Source: Gammaproteobacteria bacterium 42_54_T18
Lineage (GTDB): Bacteria > Pseudomonadota > Gammaproteobacteria > Pseudomonadales > Ketobacteraceae
DNA length: 64,000 nt
Assembly (NCBI GenBank): GCA_002163245.1
Contig: MAAL01000020.1
Coordinates: 106,133 to 170,132, forward strand
Reading direction: 5' to 3'
The position numbers and the translations under genes are program-made. The notes under the pieces were generated by a model. That model was not told where the DNA came from and did not search any database. It saw only the letters and a program-made list of their open reading frames with translations. Positions 55,589-64,000 of this stretch are shown here, piece after piece; position 1 is the first letter of the stretch, and the number at the start of each line of letters is the position of its first letter.

Positions 55589-57955
55589 ATGGTTGGCAGC
55601 ACGGCGAATATGCGACAGAAAAGTATGAGTGACAACAATCTGCAAATATTGATTAGTGAGATCCCAACACTATTCAGTAACAGTTTTAAGCACCAAGCAG
55701 GCGTTATTTCTGAAATAGCAGAAAAAACTGAAAACTATGTTGATAAAAATGCATACAAATCAGTCATTCAGGAAATAAAAAACCACCAGCACACTATCCT
55801 TAAACATTTCAGCAGCTCATTCTCTAAGGCTCTTACCCATTCTGAAAAGCTCACATCCCTTGAAATGGAGCAGGCGTTAAACTTTCATACCGATAATTTA
55901 AGCCTTGTAACTGACAGTGAACTAGAATATCAACTCAAACTCGAAGGCAGTTTTTCCATTTCTCAACACAACTTTGAGCACTGCTTATTAACCTCTGGCT
56001 GGAAAACCTTGCCAGCCGAAAGTGATGAAGAAACTGAAGGCCTGCTAAATTGTATTCGTCCAGGTTTTTTGGCGCTACTATTGCAAAACAGCTTGGATGA
56101 GTTTTTCGAGGACAAACAAGTCGCCCGTATTTCCTATCGGTTCATCGGCGCTTACTTTTTTGGCTTACTTACACCTTTTTACGATGAATTTATTGCGCCG
56201 TTAGAGCAAACCGTAAACGCTTTAATTGCAAAGAAAAAAGCTGAAGAAGCAGCACTGAACCAAATCCCGTCCCCCACCGTTGAAGAAAACCCAGGGGGTG
56301 CACAACCCAATGCTAACGCCAACATTGGTACCAACATTGATGTTAGCGGGCTTATAAAAAACTGGGACGTGCCGGCTAACCTTACCAATAGCAACAGTGA
56401 TTTTACCGGTTTTTCAGACATTGATTTTAGTCAATTAAGCCCTGACACCCAGGTACAAACTGCTAGCACTGATGATATTGCCAAACTATTACGCACTTTA
56501 TCTGAACGAGCACGCACTGATTCAGACAACGAAATGCTGGATGTACGTGGCGTCCTAAAAGAGTCCCTAAAAAACCTCACTGACGAAGGTATCCTTACCG
56601 TTATTGATAAGGTGAGTGAGAACATACTCAATCTAGTGAGCCATTTATTTGAAGATCTAAACCATAATGGCGGCCTGATTGAAGAAGTATTCTGTCAGGT
56701 TTCACGCATTCAAGCGTCAGTTATGCAAGTAGCATTAACTGACAGCAAGATGTTTCAATCTGCAGATCACCCTGTTCGGCAATATATTAATACCCTCGGA
56801 AAACTTGGGGTGCGCGTCTCCGACTCTGCCGAAGAAGGTTATTACGAACTAAGAGATTCAGTTTCTTCAATACTACAAGAATTTAGCGGTGATGTCGGTA
56901 TTTTCGAAGAACATAGCAATCAACTACAAAAATACATTGATGACTCCATCTACTCTATCAAATGGTCTGACGGTAGTTACGATAACGCAGAGTACAGCAA
57001 AGCCATTAAAAACTCTGCCATTCAAGACTTCTTAGAATCCCAACAGACATTGCTGAGTAAGGAGCTCAATTTTCACAAACTATTAAAAATGGTTTGGGGA
57101 GCAATGCTCGCCAAGATCCTAGTCAGGAAGGGCGAAGGCAGCGAAGAGTGGAATACTGCCACCGAAATATACAGCTCTACCCTCTGGAGTACACAAGTTA
57201 GCGCCGACGACACCGGAAAAAGAGAAATATTACGCCGTCTGCCAAAAATCATCCAAGGTACACGAGGCCTATTTGATCACTATGGCCTTAATACTGACAT
57301 TCGTGATGCACTGCAAGAGCAAATGATTCAAATGCATTTGCAAATTATCCGCGGCATTGACGGTAAAGATGTAGAAGAGGACTGCAATGATTCATTAGAC
57401 GTATTTCTTTGCTTAAAAGGCAGAATACTCGAAGAAACCGAATCAGAACACAGCGCAGAATTTGATGCAGTAGAACTGGACACTCCCGTGGAGGTCATTG
57501 ACCCTGCGGCGGGTTTGTTCTCTCGCTTTGACTCCATTAGCGCCTTTGATATTGATGGTGACGACGACGTAGATTGGGATAGTGTTAACGCCTCAGACAG
57601 CGCTCTTAAATCTGATATTAAAGACAATAACAGTTTAAGTAGCATGCAAGAGCTCGATGTTATCTTCAAACAAATCAACCGACTCCCTCTTGATACTATC
57701 TTTGAAATCACCTTAAAAAATACGGAAGACACTGACCTAGAAGAAAGCATTAGTACTAAACGTTTCCGTCTAAACGACAAATCAATAGTATTGGGCAAGT
57801 TCAGCTTTAAGTGTGTTGAAACCGATGACCCTCTAGAGATGGACAAAGCAGCATTAGCATTACACATATTACGGGGTGATGCGAAAAGAATTGAGGAAGC
57901 TAATATATTTGATACTGCACTAGAATCTGTTGTTTCTCAAATGCAAATACACTAA
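55589..57955 (+). CDS. DUF1631 domain-containing protein
   Basis: 788-residue cytoplasmic protein, acidic, predicted helical, with no membrane segment. Blocks resembling DUF1631 are NLSLVTDSELEYQLKLEG at about 110-127, FIGAYFFGLLTPFYDEFIAPLEQTVNALIA (about 183-212), FCQVSRIQASVMQVALTD, and VWGAMLAKILVRKGEGSEEWNTATEIYSSTLWSTQV (about 500-535), with an acidic C-terminal region (VIDPAAGLFSRFDSISAFDIDGDDDVDWDS). Function is unknown for the family. The start at 55589 is chosen because AAGGTGG sits just upstream; the frame opens 18 bases earlier at TTG. A perfect CRP/Vfr core precedes it. Confidence 0.7.
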   Translation: MVGSTANMRQKSMSDNNLQILISEIPTLFSNSFKHQAGVISEIAEKTENYVDKNAYKSVIQEIKNHQHTILKHFSSSFSKALTHSEKLTSLEMEQALNFHTDNLSLVTDSELEYQLKLEGSFSISQHNFEHCLLTSGWKTLPAESDEETEGLLNCIRPGFLALLLQNSLDEFFEDKQVARISYRFIGAYFFGLLTPFYDEFIAPLEQTVNALIAKKKAEEAALNQIPSPTVEENPGGAQPNANANIGTNIDVSGLIKNWDVPANLTNSNSDFTGFSDIDFSQLSPDTQVQTASTDDIAKLLRTLSERARTDSDNEMLDVRGVLKESLKNLTDEGILTVIDKVSENILNLVSHLFEDLNHNGGLIEEVFCQVSRIQASVMQVALTDSKMFQSADHPVRQYINTLGKLGVRVSDSAEEGYYELRDSVSSILQEFSGDVGIFEEHSNQLQKYIDDSIYSIKWSDGSYDNAEYSKAIKNSAIQDFLESQQTLLSKELNFHKLLKMVWGAMLAKILVRKGEGSEEWNTATEIYSSTLWSTQVSADDTGKREILRRLPKIIQGTRGLFDHYGLNTDIRDALQEQMIQMHLQIIRGIDGKDVEEDCNDSLDVFLCLKGRILEETESEHSAEFDAVELDTPVEVIDPAAGLFSRFDSISAFDIDGDDDVDWDSVNASDSALKSDIKDNNSLSSMQELDVIFKQINRLPLDTIFEITLKNTEDTDLEESISTKRFRLNDKSIVLGKFSFKCVETDDPLEMDKAALALHILRGDAKRIEEANIFDTALESVVSQMQIH

Positions 57956-57957
57956 GC

Positions 57958-57996
57958 AAAAAAGGCAGAGAGCGTCAAAGCCCTTCTGCCTTTTTT
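57958..57996. terminator. Bidirectional terminator between the DUF1631 gene and hisF
   Basis: A 12-base perfect stem (AAAAAAGGCAGA and TCTGCCTTTTTT) with a loop of about 15 bases, flanked by A/T tracts. It is positioned to end both convergent genes. Confidence 0.9.
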
Positions 57997-58027
57997 GGTT
58001 TAGCTATTTACTTCTCGCCGAACTCAT

Positions 58028-58801
58028 TTACAACCGCATTTCAATCCCCTGAGCAGCCATAAACGCTTTCGCTTCTTGTATGCTGTATTCTGCAAAGTGA
58101 AAAATACTGGCCGCCAACACCGCGTCAGCTTTACCCTTGGTTACACCATCAGCAAGATGTTGTAAATTACCCACACCTCCAGAGGCAATAATAGGTACGT
58201 GTACCGCCTCACTAATTGCCGATGTCACATCAAGATCAAAGCCGTTTTTAGTGCCATCACGATCCATACTGGTTAACAATATTTCTCCAGCACCATAGCC
58301 CACCATCTTCTTCGCCCATTCAACTGCATCAATACCGGTAGGCTTACGACCGCCGTGAGTAAATATCTCCCAACGAGGCGGCTGCCCCGGCAGGCTAACA
58401 CTCTTGGCATCAATAGCTACAACAATACATTGAGAGCCAAACTTAGCAGCAGCTTCACCAACAAACTCAGGATTAAATACAGCAGCAGAATTGATGGCAA
58501 TTTTATCCGCCCCCGCATTTAACATACGACGAATATCATCTAATTCTCGAATGCCACCACCAACAGTCAAAGGAATAAAAACTTCCGAAGCCATTTTCTC
58601 TACGGTTTTAACCGTTGTTGCTCGCCCTTCATGAGTTGCAGTTATATCCAGAAAAGTAATTTCATCTGCACCTTGCTCATCATAACGACGAGCAATCTCT
58701 ACAGGGTCACCTGCATCACGGATATCAACAAACTGCACGCCTTTTACGACACGTCCATTATCAACATCCAGACAAGGGATAATTCGTTTTGCTAAACCCA
58801 T
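58028..58801 (-). CDS. hisF: Imidazole glycerol phosphate synthase cyclase subunit HisF
   Basis: TIM-barrel subunit that joins ammonia from HisH to PRFAR, giving IGP and AICAR. The 257-residue protein has both catalytic Asp motifs: [14 protein letters not shown] with Asp11 at the N-terminus and [13 protein letters not shown] in the second half, plus VGGGIREL and SGGVGNLQH phosphate-binding loops. It lies 53 bases after hisH; hisA, normally between hisH and hisF in relatives, is absent. Confidence 0.97.
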   Translation of the reverse strand: MGLAKRIIPCLDVDNGRVVKGVQFVDIRDAGDPVEIARRYDEQGADEITFLDITATHEGRATTVKTVEKMASEVFIPLTVGGGIRELDDIRRMLNAGADKIAINSAAVFNPEFVGEAAAKFGSQCIVVAIDAKSVSLPGQPPRWEIFTHGGRKPTGIDAVEWAKKMVGYGAGEILLTSMDRDGTKNGFDLDVTSAISEAVHVPIIASGGVGNLQHLADGVTKGKADAVLAASIFHFAEYSIQEAKAFMAAQGIEMRL

Positions 58802-58854
58802 TATTTTAAACCTTTCACCTGGCAGGAATATAAATTACCACATTTTTTGCTGGC

Positions 58855-59535
58855 CTAGTTTTGGCCATCCCAACGCATAAAATTACCTAACAATGCCAAC
58901 CCAGCATGTTGGCTTTTCTCTGGGTGGAATTGCACTGCAAATACATTGTCTTGTGCAACCACTGACGTAAACGGAAAACCATAATCCGTCTGCCCGGCAA
59001 TAAGCTTTTCGTTTGCCACAGAAATATAGTAACTATGCACAAAATAAAAACGCGCATTATCCTCAATATTCTGCCAAAGAGGATGATTCGCTTGCACATG
59101 AGACACCTGATTCCAGCCCATATGGGGCACTTTCAAAACACTACCGTCAGTATCTTTGAGCTGCTCACCAAAAAACTTTACGTCGCCGGAGAATATATCC
59201 AAACAGGGCACACCATCGTTCTCTTCACTACGGGTCATCATACTTTGCAGACCAACACAGATGGCTAAAAATGGCTTACTTTTAATGGCTTCATTTACCA
59301 CCTGGTCGAGCCCAAGACGCCGTATCTCGCCCATACAATCACGAATAGCACCCACACCAGGGAAAACAACGCGATCTGCTGATAGAATCTTCTCTGGATC
59401 AGCAGTTACAACAACCTGAGCATCAGGTGCCGCATGCTCCAATGCCTTGGCAGCTGAGTGTAAATTACCCATGCCATAATCAATAACTGCAACCGTGTTC
59501 TTAGCACTTCCAGCCGCACTTCCAAGCATCGTCAC
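58855..59535 (-). CDS. hisH: Imidazole glycerol phosphate synthase glutaminase subunit HisH
   Basis: Class I glutamine amidotransferase subunit of IGP synthase. The 226 residues include [16 protein letters not shown], the oxyanion and nucleophile motif AICVGLQ with the catalytic Cys (usual CLGMQ) and QFHPEKS with the His/Glu pair. About 12 extra residues precede the core. The GTG at 59535 overlaps the hisB stop as GTGA; an ATG two codons later is equally possible. Confidence 0.95.
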   Translation of the reverse strand: MTMLGSAAGSAKNTVAVIDYGMGNLHSAAKALEHAAPDAQVVVTADPEKILSADRVVFPGVGAIRDCMGEIRRLGLDQVVNEAIKSKPFLAICVGLQSMMTRSEENDGVPCLDIFSGDVKFFGEQLKDTDGSVLKVPHMGWNQVSHVQANHPLWQNIEDNARFYFVHSYYISVANEKLIAGQTDYGFPFTSVVAQDNVFAVQFHPEKSQHAGLALLGNFMRWDGQN

Positions 59536-60125
59536 AGAACACCTTTAGTCGAAGGCATACCACCATCCAAACGCTGATCTACTGCTACCGCAGCACGCAA
59601 CGCACGACCAAATGCTTTAAATATGGTCTCCGCTTGGTGATGAGCATTATGACCTTTCAAATTATCAATATGCAGGGTCATCAATGCGTGATTAGTAAGC
59701 CCATGAAAGAACTCATAAAACAGCTCTGTATCAAATCCACCAATGCTGGCACGCGTAAACTTCACATCCATACACAAGCCTGGGCGCCCAGAAAGATCAA
59801 GCACAACCCGCGACAAAGCCTCGTCTAATGGCACATAAGCATGGCCATAACGACTAATACCTTTCTTATCCCCTATCGCTTTGGCTAACGCCTGCCCAAA
59901 GGTAATCCCGATATCTTCCGCTGTATGGTGAGCATCAATATGTAAATCACCTACTGCATGAATATCTAAATCAATCAAACCATGACGCGCGATTTGATCC
60001 ATCATATGCTCAAGGAAAGGCAATCCAGTATCAAACTGGCTTTTACCGGTACCATCAAGGTTAACCGATACTTTAATCTGTGTTTCCAGGGTATTTCTCT
60101 CTACCTGGGCCGTACGCTCAGCCAT
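59532..60125 (-). CDS. hisB: Imidazoleglycerol-phosphate dehydratase HisB (monofunctional)
   Basis: Manganese enzyme of histidine synthesis, here without the phosphatase domain of enterobacterial HisB. The 197 residues show [35 protein letters not shown] with metal ligands, and the C-terminal [24 protein letters not shown]. The frame opens at 60137, but GGAG six to seven bases before the ATG at 60125 ([12 protein letters not shown]) sets the start. First of hisB-hisH-hisF. Confidence 0.97.
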   Translation of the reverse strand: MAERTAQVERNTLETQIKVSVNLDGTGKSQFDTGLPFLEHMMDQIARHGLIDLDIHAVGDLHIDAHHTAEDIGITFGQALAKAIGDKKGISRYGHAYVPLDEALSRVVLDLSGRPGLCMDVKFTRASIGGFDTELFYEFFHGLTNHALMTLHIDNLKGHNAHHQAETIFKAFGRALRAAVAVDQRLDGGMPSTKGVL

Positions 60126-60261
60126 AAGGCTCTCCATGGACCAATAAAAGATGGATTATATACGTTTCATCAGCAGGATTCGAATCTCAAACGAGGGGTA
60201 ATAACAAAAAAACACCTAACACGCTATTTTTAGGAAAACTATAGCAACAAACCTAGTTTGA

Positions 60262-63200
60262 TTATGCTTTAGACTTTGATGATGATTGCAGCCTTTCCAG
60301 CCAAACCGTAACGGTTGCTTTCAACTTATCCATGCGTAATGGTTTTGCAATATAGTCATCCATGCCAGCATCAAAACACTTCTCTCGATCCCCTTCCATT
60401 GCATTTGCTGTTATCGCAATGATTGGCAGGGTTTCATCCGCAAAACGCTTTCGAATAACCCTTGTCGCCTCATAACCATCCATAACGGGCATCTGACAAT
60501 CCATAAAAATCATCCCATAAGCATTCTTTGCTACTGCTTCTACAGCCTGCTTACCATCTTCTGCTATATCCGCTTGGAAACCCATTTTTTTCAAAAAGCC
60601 ACAAACAACCTTGCGATTTACCGGGTTATCATCAACAACCAATACACGCGGAAAACCATCACCTAACAAAGGTCCAGGCTCGGCTTTCACCACATTAGCT
60701 ACTTTATTTGCAACAGGAGCCACTTCGACGGAAACCTGCTTCATTTCCAGAGGTGCCTTCTGCCCTCCAAGTAAATCCTCAATACGCCCATCAAGCATTA
60801 AACTCGACAGTGACTCCTGGGTAAAAGGCACATATAGGTGAGGTAAAGGTCTCTGACCATAGCGCTCATTTGGAAGTCGAAGCTGAACCACCTGAACGCT
60901 ATCATTTTCATTAAGATAAGGGTTCATCCGCTCCCAAAATCGGTCACTCATCTCTTGGGCAATAAAAATCCATTGATAACTATCTGCCCGAAGTATTTCA
61001 TCAAGGTTTCTAACAACCCTAGATTCCTTAGGCTCCCAATGAAAACCTAGCCCCCACTGCTGACAAGCTATCTGCAACACCATCTTCGTTGCAGGTAAAT
61101 CACCAATCAATAACGCGGAACTACTAGGGCAGCGGCGTTGAAAGCGATGCCGCAGTTCAGAAATTTGAAGGCCTTTCTCCCCAACTTCCTCAACTCCCAA
61201 TTCAATGTAGAACGATGAGCCAACCCCTTTAATGGATTTCACACCAACACTACCACCCATAGCCTCAATCAGACGCTGGCACAATGCTAAACCTAACCCC
61301 GAACCTTCGAAACGCCTTGTTGTAGAGACATCCTCTTGAGTAAACGGTTTAAATATCTCGTCCTGCCCTTCTTTGGAAATCCCTACCCCTGTATCTTTTA
61401 TTTCTACATACAAGCGCCCTTGCGCCAACATTTCTGCCCACAATAAGACAGAACCATGGCTGGTAAACTTAACAGCATTGGAGAGCAACGCTAACAACAC
61501 TTGTCGTAACTTAACGGCATCAGCAAGAATATAACGAGGTAAATTGGCTTCTTGTATCACCCCCACATCTAAACCTTTTTTATAGGCATCAGGAGCAACC
61601 AAAGCAATTACATCGTGAAACAACTGCTGGATATTCACCTGGCTATAATTGAACTCCATTTCTCCAGATTCAAGCTTGGTAAAATCCATTACATCATCAA
61701 CTAATGCAACTAAATTTTTACCGGACTGGCAGGCCATATCAATTTTCGACTGCTCATCAGCATCCAGGTCTGCATCTTTAAGCATATCCAGCATACCTAA
61801 CATGCCATTCATAGGAGTGCGAATTTCATGACTAACAATGGCCAAAAAGCGTGATTTGCTCTCTGCTGTTTTCACCGCCAAATCACGAGCGTCCTTCATC
61901 TCTTCAGATGCCTTAACGATATCTGAAATATCCACCATAACACCGCGCAGGCCAACTACTTCAAGCCCTTCAATGGCCACAGAGACAAATGCTTTTAACC
62001 AAACCCAATGCCCGTCAGCATGCTGTGCTTTAAATTCTACAAAAGTGTCTTGTGCATTTTCAACGGCAGTTCGAAAGGTATCTTTTACTTCAGCGTAATG
62101 ATCAATATGAACCCAACTTTCCCAATTAGCCATGGTGTCTCGCATTGTTTGAGCACTGTACCCCAACACATGACCAACCTGCCCACTAACCCCAATAATT
62201 CGAATAGGATTAACTTCCGCCTCCCAAACCACACAATCTACAGAATCGATAAGACTCTTAAAACGCTCCTTAGCTTCACTAAGGTCATCCATATACCCCT
62301 TAATGTCGACTCGCATTTCATCCAACGCTCCGGCTAACTGCCCTATCTCATCGGAGGTCTGGATATCAAGCTTTTGACTTAAATCCCCTTTTGCTAAGTC
62401 TTTGGACCAAGCAGACAATAAAGTAATAGGGCGAGTAATTTGCCATGCCAGCAAATACGCCAAACCCACTATAGTAATGGCTGTAATCAGTGCAATTAAC
62501 AACGCCCGCTCTCGGATAGAGGCAACGGCTTCAAGTGCATCTTCCGCATCTCGAATTAGTAATAAGCTCCACCCGGTAACAGCGAGATTATCAAACGATT
62601 GGGCTGGGGTGTTCACCACCAACAAACGCTGCTCACCCTTACGAATATAACGTTGATCAGGCACATTCAATAACTGCTGCAACACATAAGGGTCTTCGGC
62701 CGCCCACCAGCGCTTACCAAAAACTCGCAACATATCACTATCAGCAGTACTACCGTCATCTTCAAGTAAAATAAAACCAGGAGCCGCGATGATATAACCG
62801 TCACGATCAATCAAAATCGCATAACCCTTTGCGCTTTGCCCCTCGCTCACTACCTGCATTGAATTTACAGTTGTAAGTAACTCAGTCCAACTGAAACTGG
62901 CATTTAATACCCCGATGATATCTTCATCAGAATACTCTTTAAAAATAGGAACACTGATTGATACGCCGTAACCGCCGATGTATGGATCTAATCGTAGCTC
63001 ACCCATTCGTGGAGCCCGCTGACGCATGGTTTCAACAAACCAGGGCGCTTTGACGACATCAACACCCAATAAGTCTTGGTCACCAGCAGCAACAATGCTG
63101 CCATCAACGTCAGAAACAACAAGATTACTGTAAATACCATAAGAACGCTGATAATCCTCCAGCATCGCGCTGACCGTTCCCTCAGGATCCCCTTTGGCAA

Positions 63201-63459
63201 CCTCCTGCATGATTTCAAGCTCAGCCCAGGAGTGGATATTTTCCTTACTAAATGCAAACGTTCTATCAATTTGTGACATTGCTAGGTTAGAACCAGCCTG
63301 TAACCGCTCACCTACCTGACTAATCACTACATCTCTGGCTTGATAGTAGGACAATAGCCCGAACACAAGTAGAGGTACCAGTGATACCAAGAGCATCACC
63401 AGCATAAATTTACCTTGAATAGTTGGCGTTATAAAGTTCGCCCAGGTTATACGTTTCAT
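60262..63459 (-). CDS. Orphan hybrid sensor histidine kinase (dCache-HAMP-PAS-HK-pseudoREC-REC)
   Basis: 1065 residues. Order: membrane helix (about 17-40), a double-Cache-type periplasmic sensor (about 45-310), a second membrane helix (about 322-342), HAMP (about 343-400), a PAS domain with PAC (about 405-525), dimerisation domain with the H-box VSHEIRTPMNGMLGML, and HATPase with DTGVGI and GSGLGLALCQ. A degenerate receiver (about 785-900), in which the phospho-acceptor position reads WIFIAQEM, precedes a complete receiver with MDCQMPVMDG and Lys in AKPLRM. No partner response regulator or HPt gene is adjacent. The resemblance to BarA is general; the signal is not known. Confidence 0.85.
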   Translation of the reverse strand: MKRITWANFITPTIQGKFMLVMLLVSLVPLLVFGLLSYYQARDVVISQVGERLQAGSNLAMSQIDRTFAFSKENIHSWAELEIMQEVAKGDPEGTVSAMLEDYQRSYGIYSNLVVSDVDGSIVAAGDQDLLGVDVVKAPWFVETMRQRAPRMGELRLDPYIGGYGVSISVPIFKEYSDEDIIGVLNASFSWTELLTTVNSMQVVSEGQSAKGYAILIDRDGYIIAAPGFILLEDDGSTADSDMLRVFGKRWWAAEDPYVLQQLLNVPDQRYIRKGEQRLLVVNTPAQSFDNLAVTGWSLLLIRDAEDALEAVASIRERALLIALITAITIVGLAYLLAWQITRPITLLSAWSKDLAKGDLSQKLDIQTSDEIGQLAGALDEMRVDIKGYMDDLSEAKERFKSLIDSVDCVVWEAEVNPIRIIGVSGQVGHVLGYSAQTMRDTMANWESWVHIDHYAEVKDTFRTAVENAQDTFVEFKAQHADGHWVWLKAFVSVAIEGLEVVGLRGVMVDISDIVKASEEMKDARDLAVKTAESKSRFLAIVSHEIRTPMNGMLGMLDMLKDADLDADEQSKIDMACQSGKNLVALVDDVMDFTKLESGEMEFNYSQVNIQQLFHDVIALVAPDAYKKGLDVGVIQEANLPRYILADAVKLRQVLLALLSNAVKFTSHGSVLLWAEMLAQGRLYVEIKDTGVGISKEGQDEIFKPFTQEDVSTTRRFEGSGLGLALCQRLIEAMGGSVGVKSIKGVGSSFYIELGVEEVGEKGLQISELRHRFQRRCPSSSALLIGDLPATKMVLQIACQQWGLGFHWEPKESRVVRNLDEILRADSYQWIFIAQEMSDRFWERMNPYLNENDSVQVVQLRLPNERYGQRPLPHLYVPFTQESLSSLMLDGRIEDLLGGQKAPLEMKQVSVEVAPVANKVANVVKAEPGPLLGDGFPRVLVVDDNPVNRKVVCGFLKKMGFQADIAEDGKQAVEAVAKNAYGMIFMDCQMPVMDGYEATRVIRKRFADETLPIIAITANAMEGDREKCFDAGMDDYIAKPLRMDKLKATVTVWLERLQSSSKSKA

Positions 63460-63474
63460 AGCAATTTCAATTAG

Positions 63475-63516
63475 TTAGACGTCATTCTAACCAAACACCC
63501 CCAATTAGACGACATT
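63475..63516 (-). promoter_or_regulatory. Two direct repeats upstream of the hybrid kinase gene
   Basis: TTAGACGTCATT (63475-63486) and TTAGACGACATT (63505-63516) are in direct orientation, 30 bases apart, about three helical turns. The pattern suits a response-regulator or other DNA-binding protein acting on the kinase gene, whose start is at 63459, or on mutY. Confidence 0.35.
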
Positions 63517-63694
63517 ATTCTCATTCAAACAGTATAGTTGAATCCCTCAAAGCGCCAGTGCCAAAGAGGCCATTCGCAAGACCCTATTTCATCGCATATT
63601 GTAGCTGGTACACTGCACAGCCAGATTCTCACTCAGCCCAATCGATTGAGCAACCTATTAGCCAAGAATAATCACAGAGTTGTAACCAGATCAC

Positions 63695-64000
63695 ATGCTA
63701 CAGAACGACAACCCTACGTTGCCCAAAAGCCACAACACCCTTTCATTCGCCCAGCGCGTACTGCATTGGTTTGATGATCACGGCCGGAAAAACCTACCTT
63801 GGCAGCAAAATATCAATGCCTACCGTGTCTGGATTTCAGAAATTATGCTGCAACAAACACAGGTAACCACGGTAATCCCTTACTTTGAAACCTTTATGAC
63901 ACACTTTCCCGATGTAACCGCCCTAGCAAATGCTGATATAGATGAAGTACTGCATTTATGGACGGGGTTAGGATACTACGCTCGCGCACGCAACCTTTAT
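63695..64000 (+). CDS. mutY: Adenine DNA glycosylase MutY, N-terminal part (3' end outside window)
   Basis: Base-excision-repair glycosylase that removes adenine opposite 8-oxoguanine. The first 102 codons are present. The frame gives [39 protein letters not shown] with the catalytic Glu in [10 protein letters not shown] and the [13 protein letters not shown] helix-hairpin-helix region at the window end. The ATG at 63695 lies 16 codons before the conserved FAQRVLHWF segment; no strong ribosome-binding site is visible, so the start is fairly but not fully certain. The iron-sulfur domain is outside the window. Confidence 0.93.
   Translation, partial: MLQNDNPTLPKSHNTLSFAQRVLHWFDDHGRKNLPWQQNINAYRVWISEIMLQQTQVTTVIPYFETFMTHFPDVTALANADIDEVLHLWTGLGYYARARNLY

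Noticed and set aside
57328..57867. 179-codon ORF antisense to the DUF1631 gene
   Set aside because: Lies wholly within a well-supported gene and shows Ser/Arg-rich antisense composition.

Overview
This window is chromosomal DNA from a gammaproteobacterium, most likely a marine relative of the Pseudomonas/Marinobacter/Oleiphilus group. I cannot fix the genus. Three things support this. The housekeeping gene order tracks the Pseudomonas chromosome closely (hslU, a DUF971 gene, ubiE-ubiJ-ubiB, hisE-tatABC, dtd, pip; then typA, a tRNA-thiolase slot, glnA, ntrBC; then trmL, secB, grxC, a rhodanese, gpmI, envC, ctpA, a polysaccharide-deacetylase gene, hisB-hisH-hisF, mutY). A wax-ester synthase and an MSHA pilus locus are typical of aquatic members. 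Base composition is moderate. I see no tRNA, rRNA, insertion sequence, prophage or CRISPR array.

Layout. 1-6.1 kb (+): the end of hslU, ubiquinone genes ubiE/J/B, hisE and the complete Tat translocase. 6.1-8.1 kb: dtd, proline iminopeptidase and a hotdog thioesterase. 8.2-12.8 kb (-): a two-gene biotin-dependent acyl-CoA carboxylase. 13.3-18.2 kb: rsmE and two tandem paralogous chemoreceptors. 18.4-21.0 kb: poorly characterised genes, including a 55-codon gene that length cut-offs miss, a membrane-anchored GNAT-like protein and a histone H1-like Lys/Ala-rich protein. 21.2-30.2 kb: typA, then a THUMP-less PP-loop thiolase with a TusA-like carrier, then glnA with a recognisable sigma-54 promoter and tandem NtrC sites, a DUF4124 gene and ntrBC.

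30.4-47.8 kb is an accessory block lying exactly where the Pseudomonas-type order would run from ntrC to trmL. It holds a geranylgeranyl-reductase-family flavoprotein, a WS/DGAT wax-ester synthase with an 18-bp perfect palindrome upstream, a compact MSHA type IV pilus locus (mshI, I2, J, K, L, E, G, B, A, C, D, O, P, Q; no mshH, M, N or F) and bluB under a cobalamin riboswitch. 47.9-64 kb returns to conserved order, with envC apparently starting at AUU, a DUF1631 gene preceded by a perfect CRP/Vfr core, histidine genes without hisA, an orphan hybrid sensor kinase and the start of mutY.

The genes form several functional groups: respiratory quinone synthesis and protein export, nitrogen assimilation (NtrB/NtrC controlling glnA), surface attachment and chemotaxis (MSHA with a c-di-GMP-type MshE, two chemoreceptors), storage-lipid and acyl-CoA metabolism (carboxylase, thioesterase, wax synthase) and cell-wall separation (envC, ctpA). 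Many transcription units end in strong inverted repeats with A-tracts and T-tracts on both sides, so they should work in both directions.
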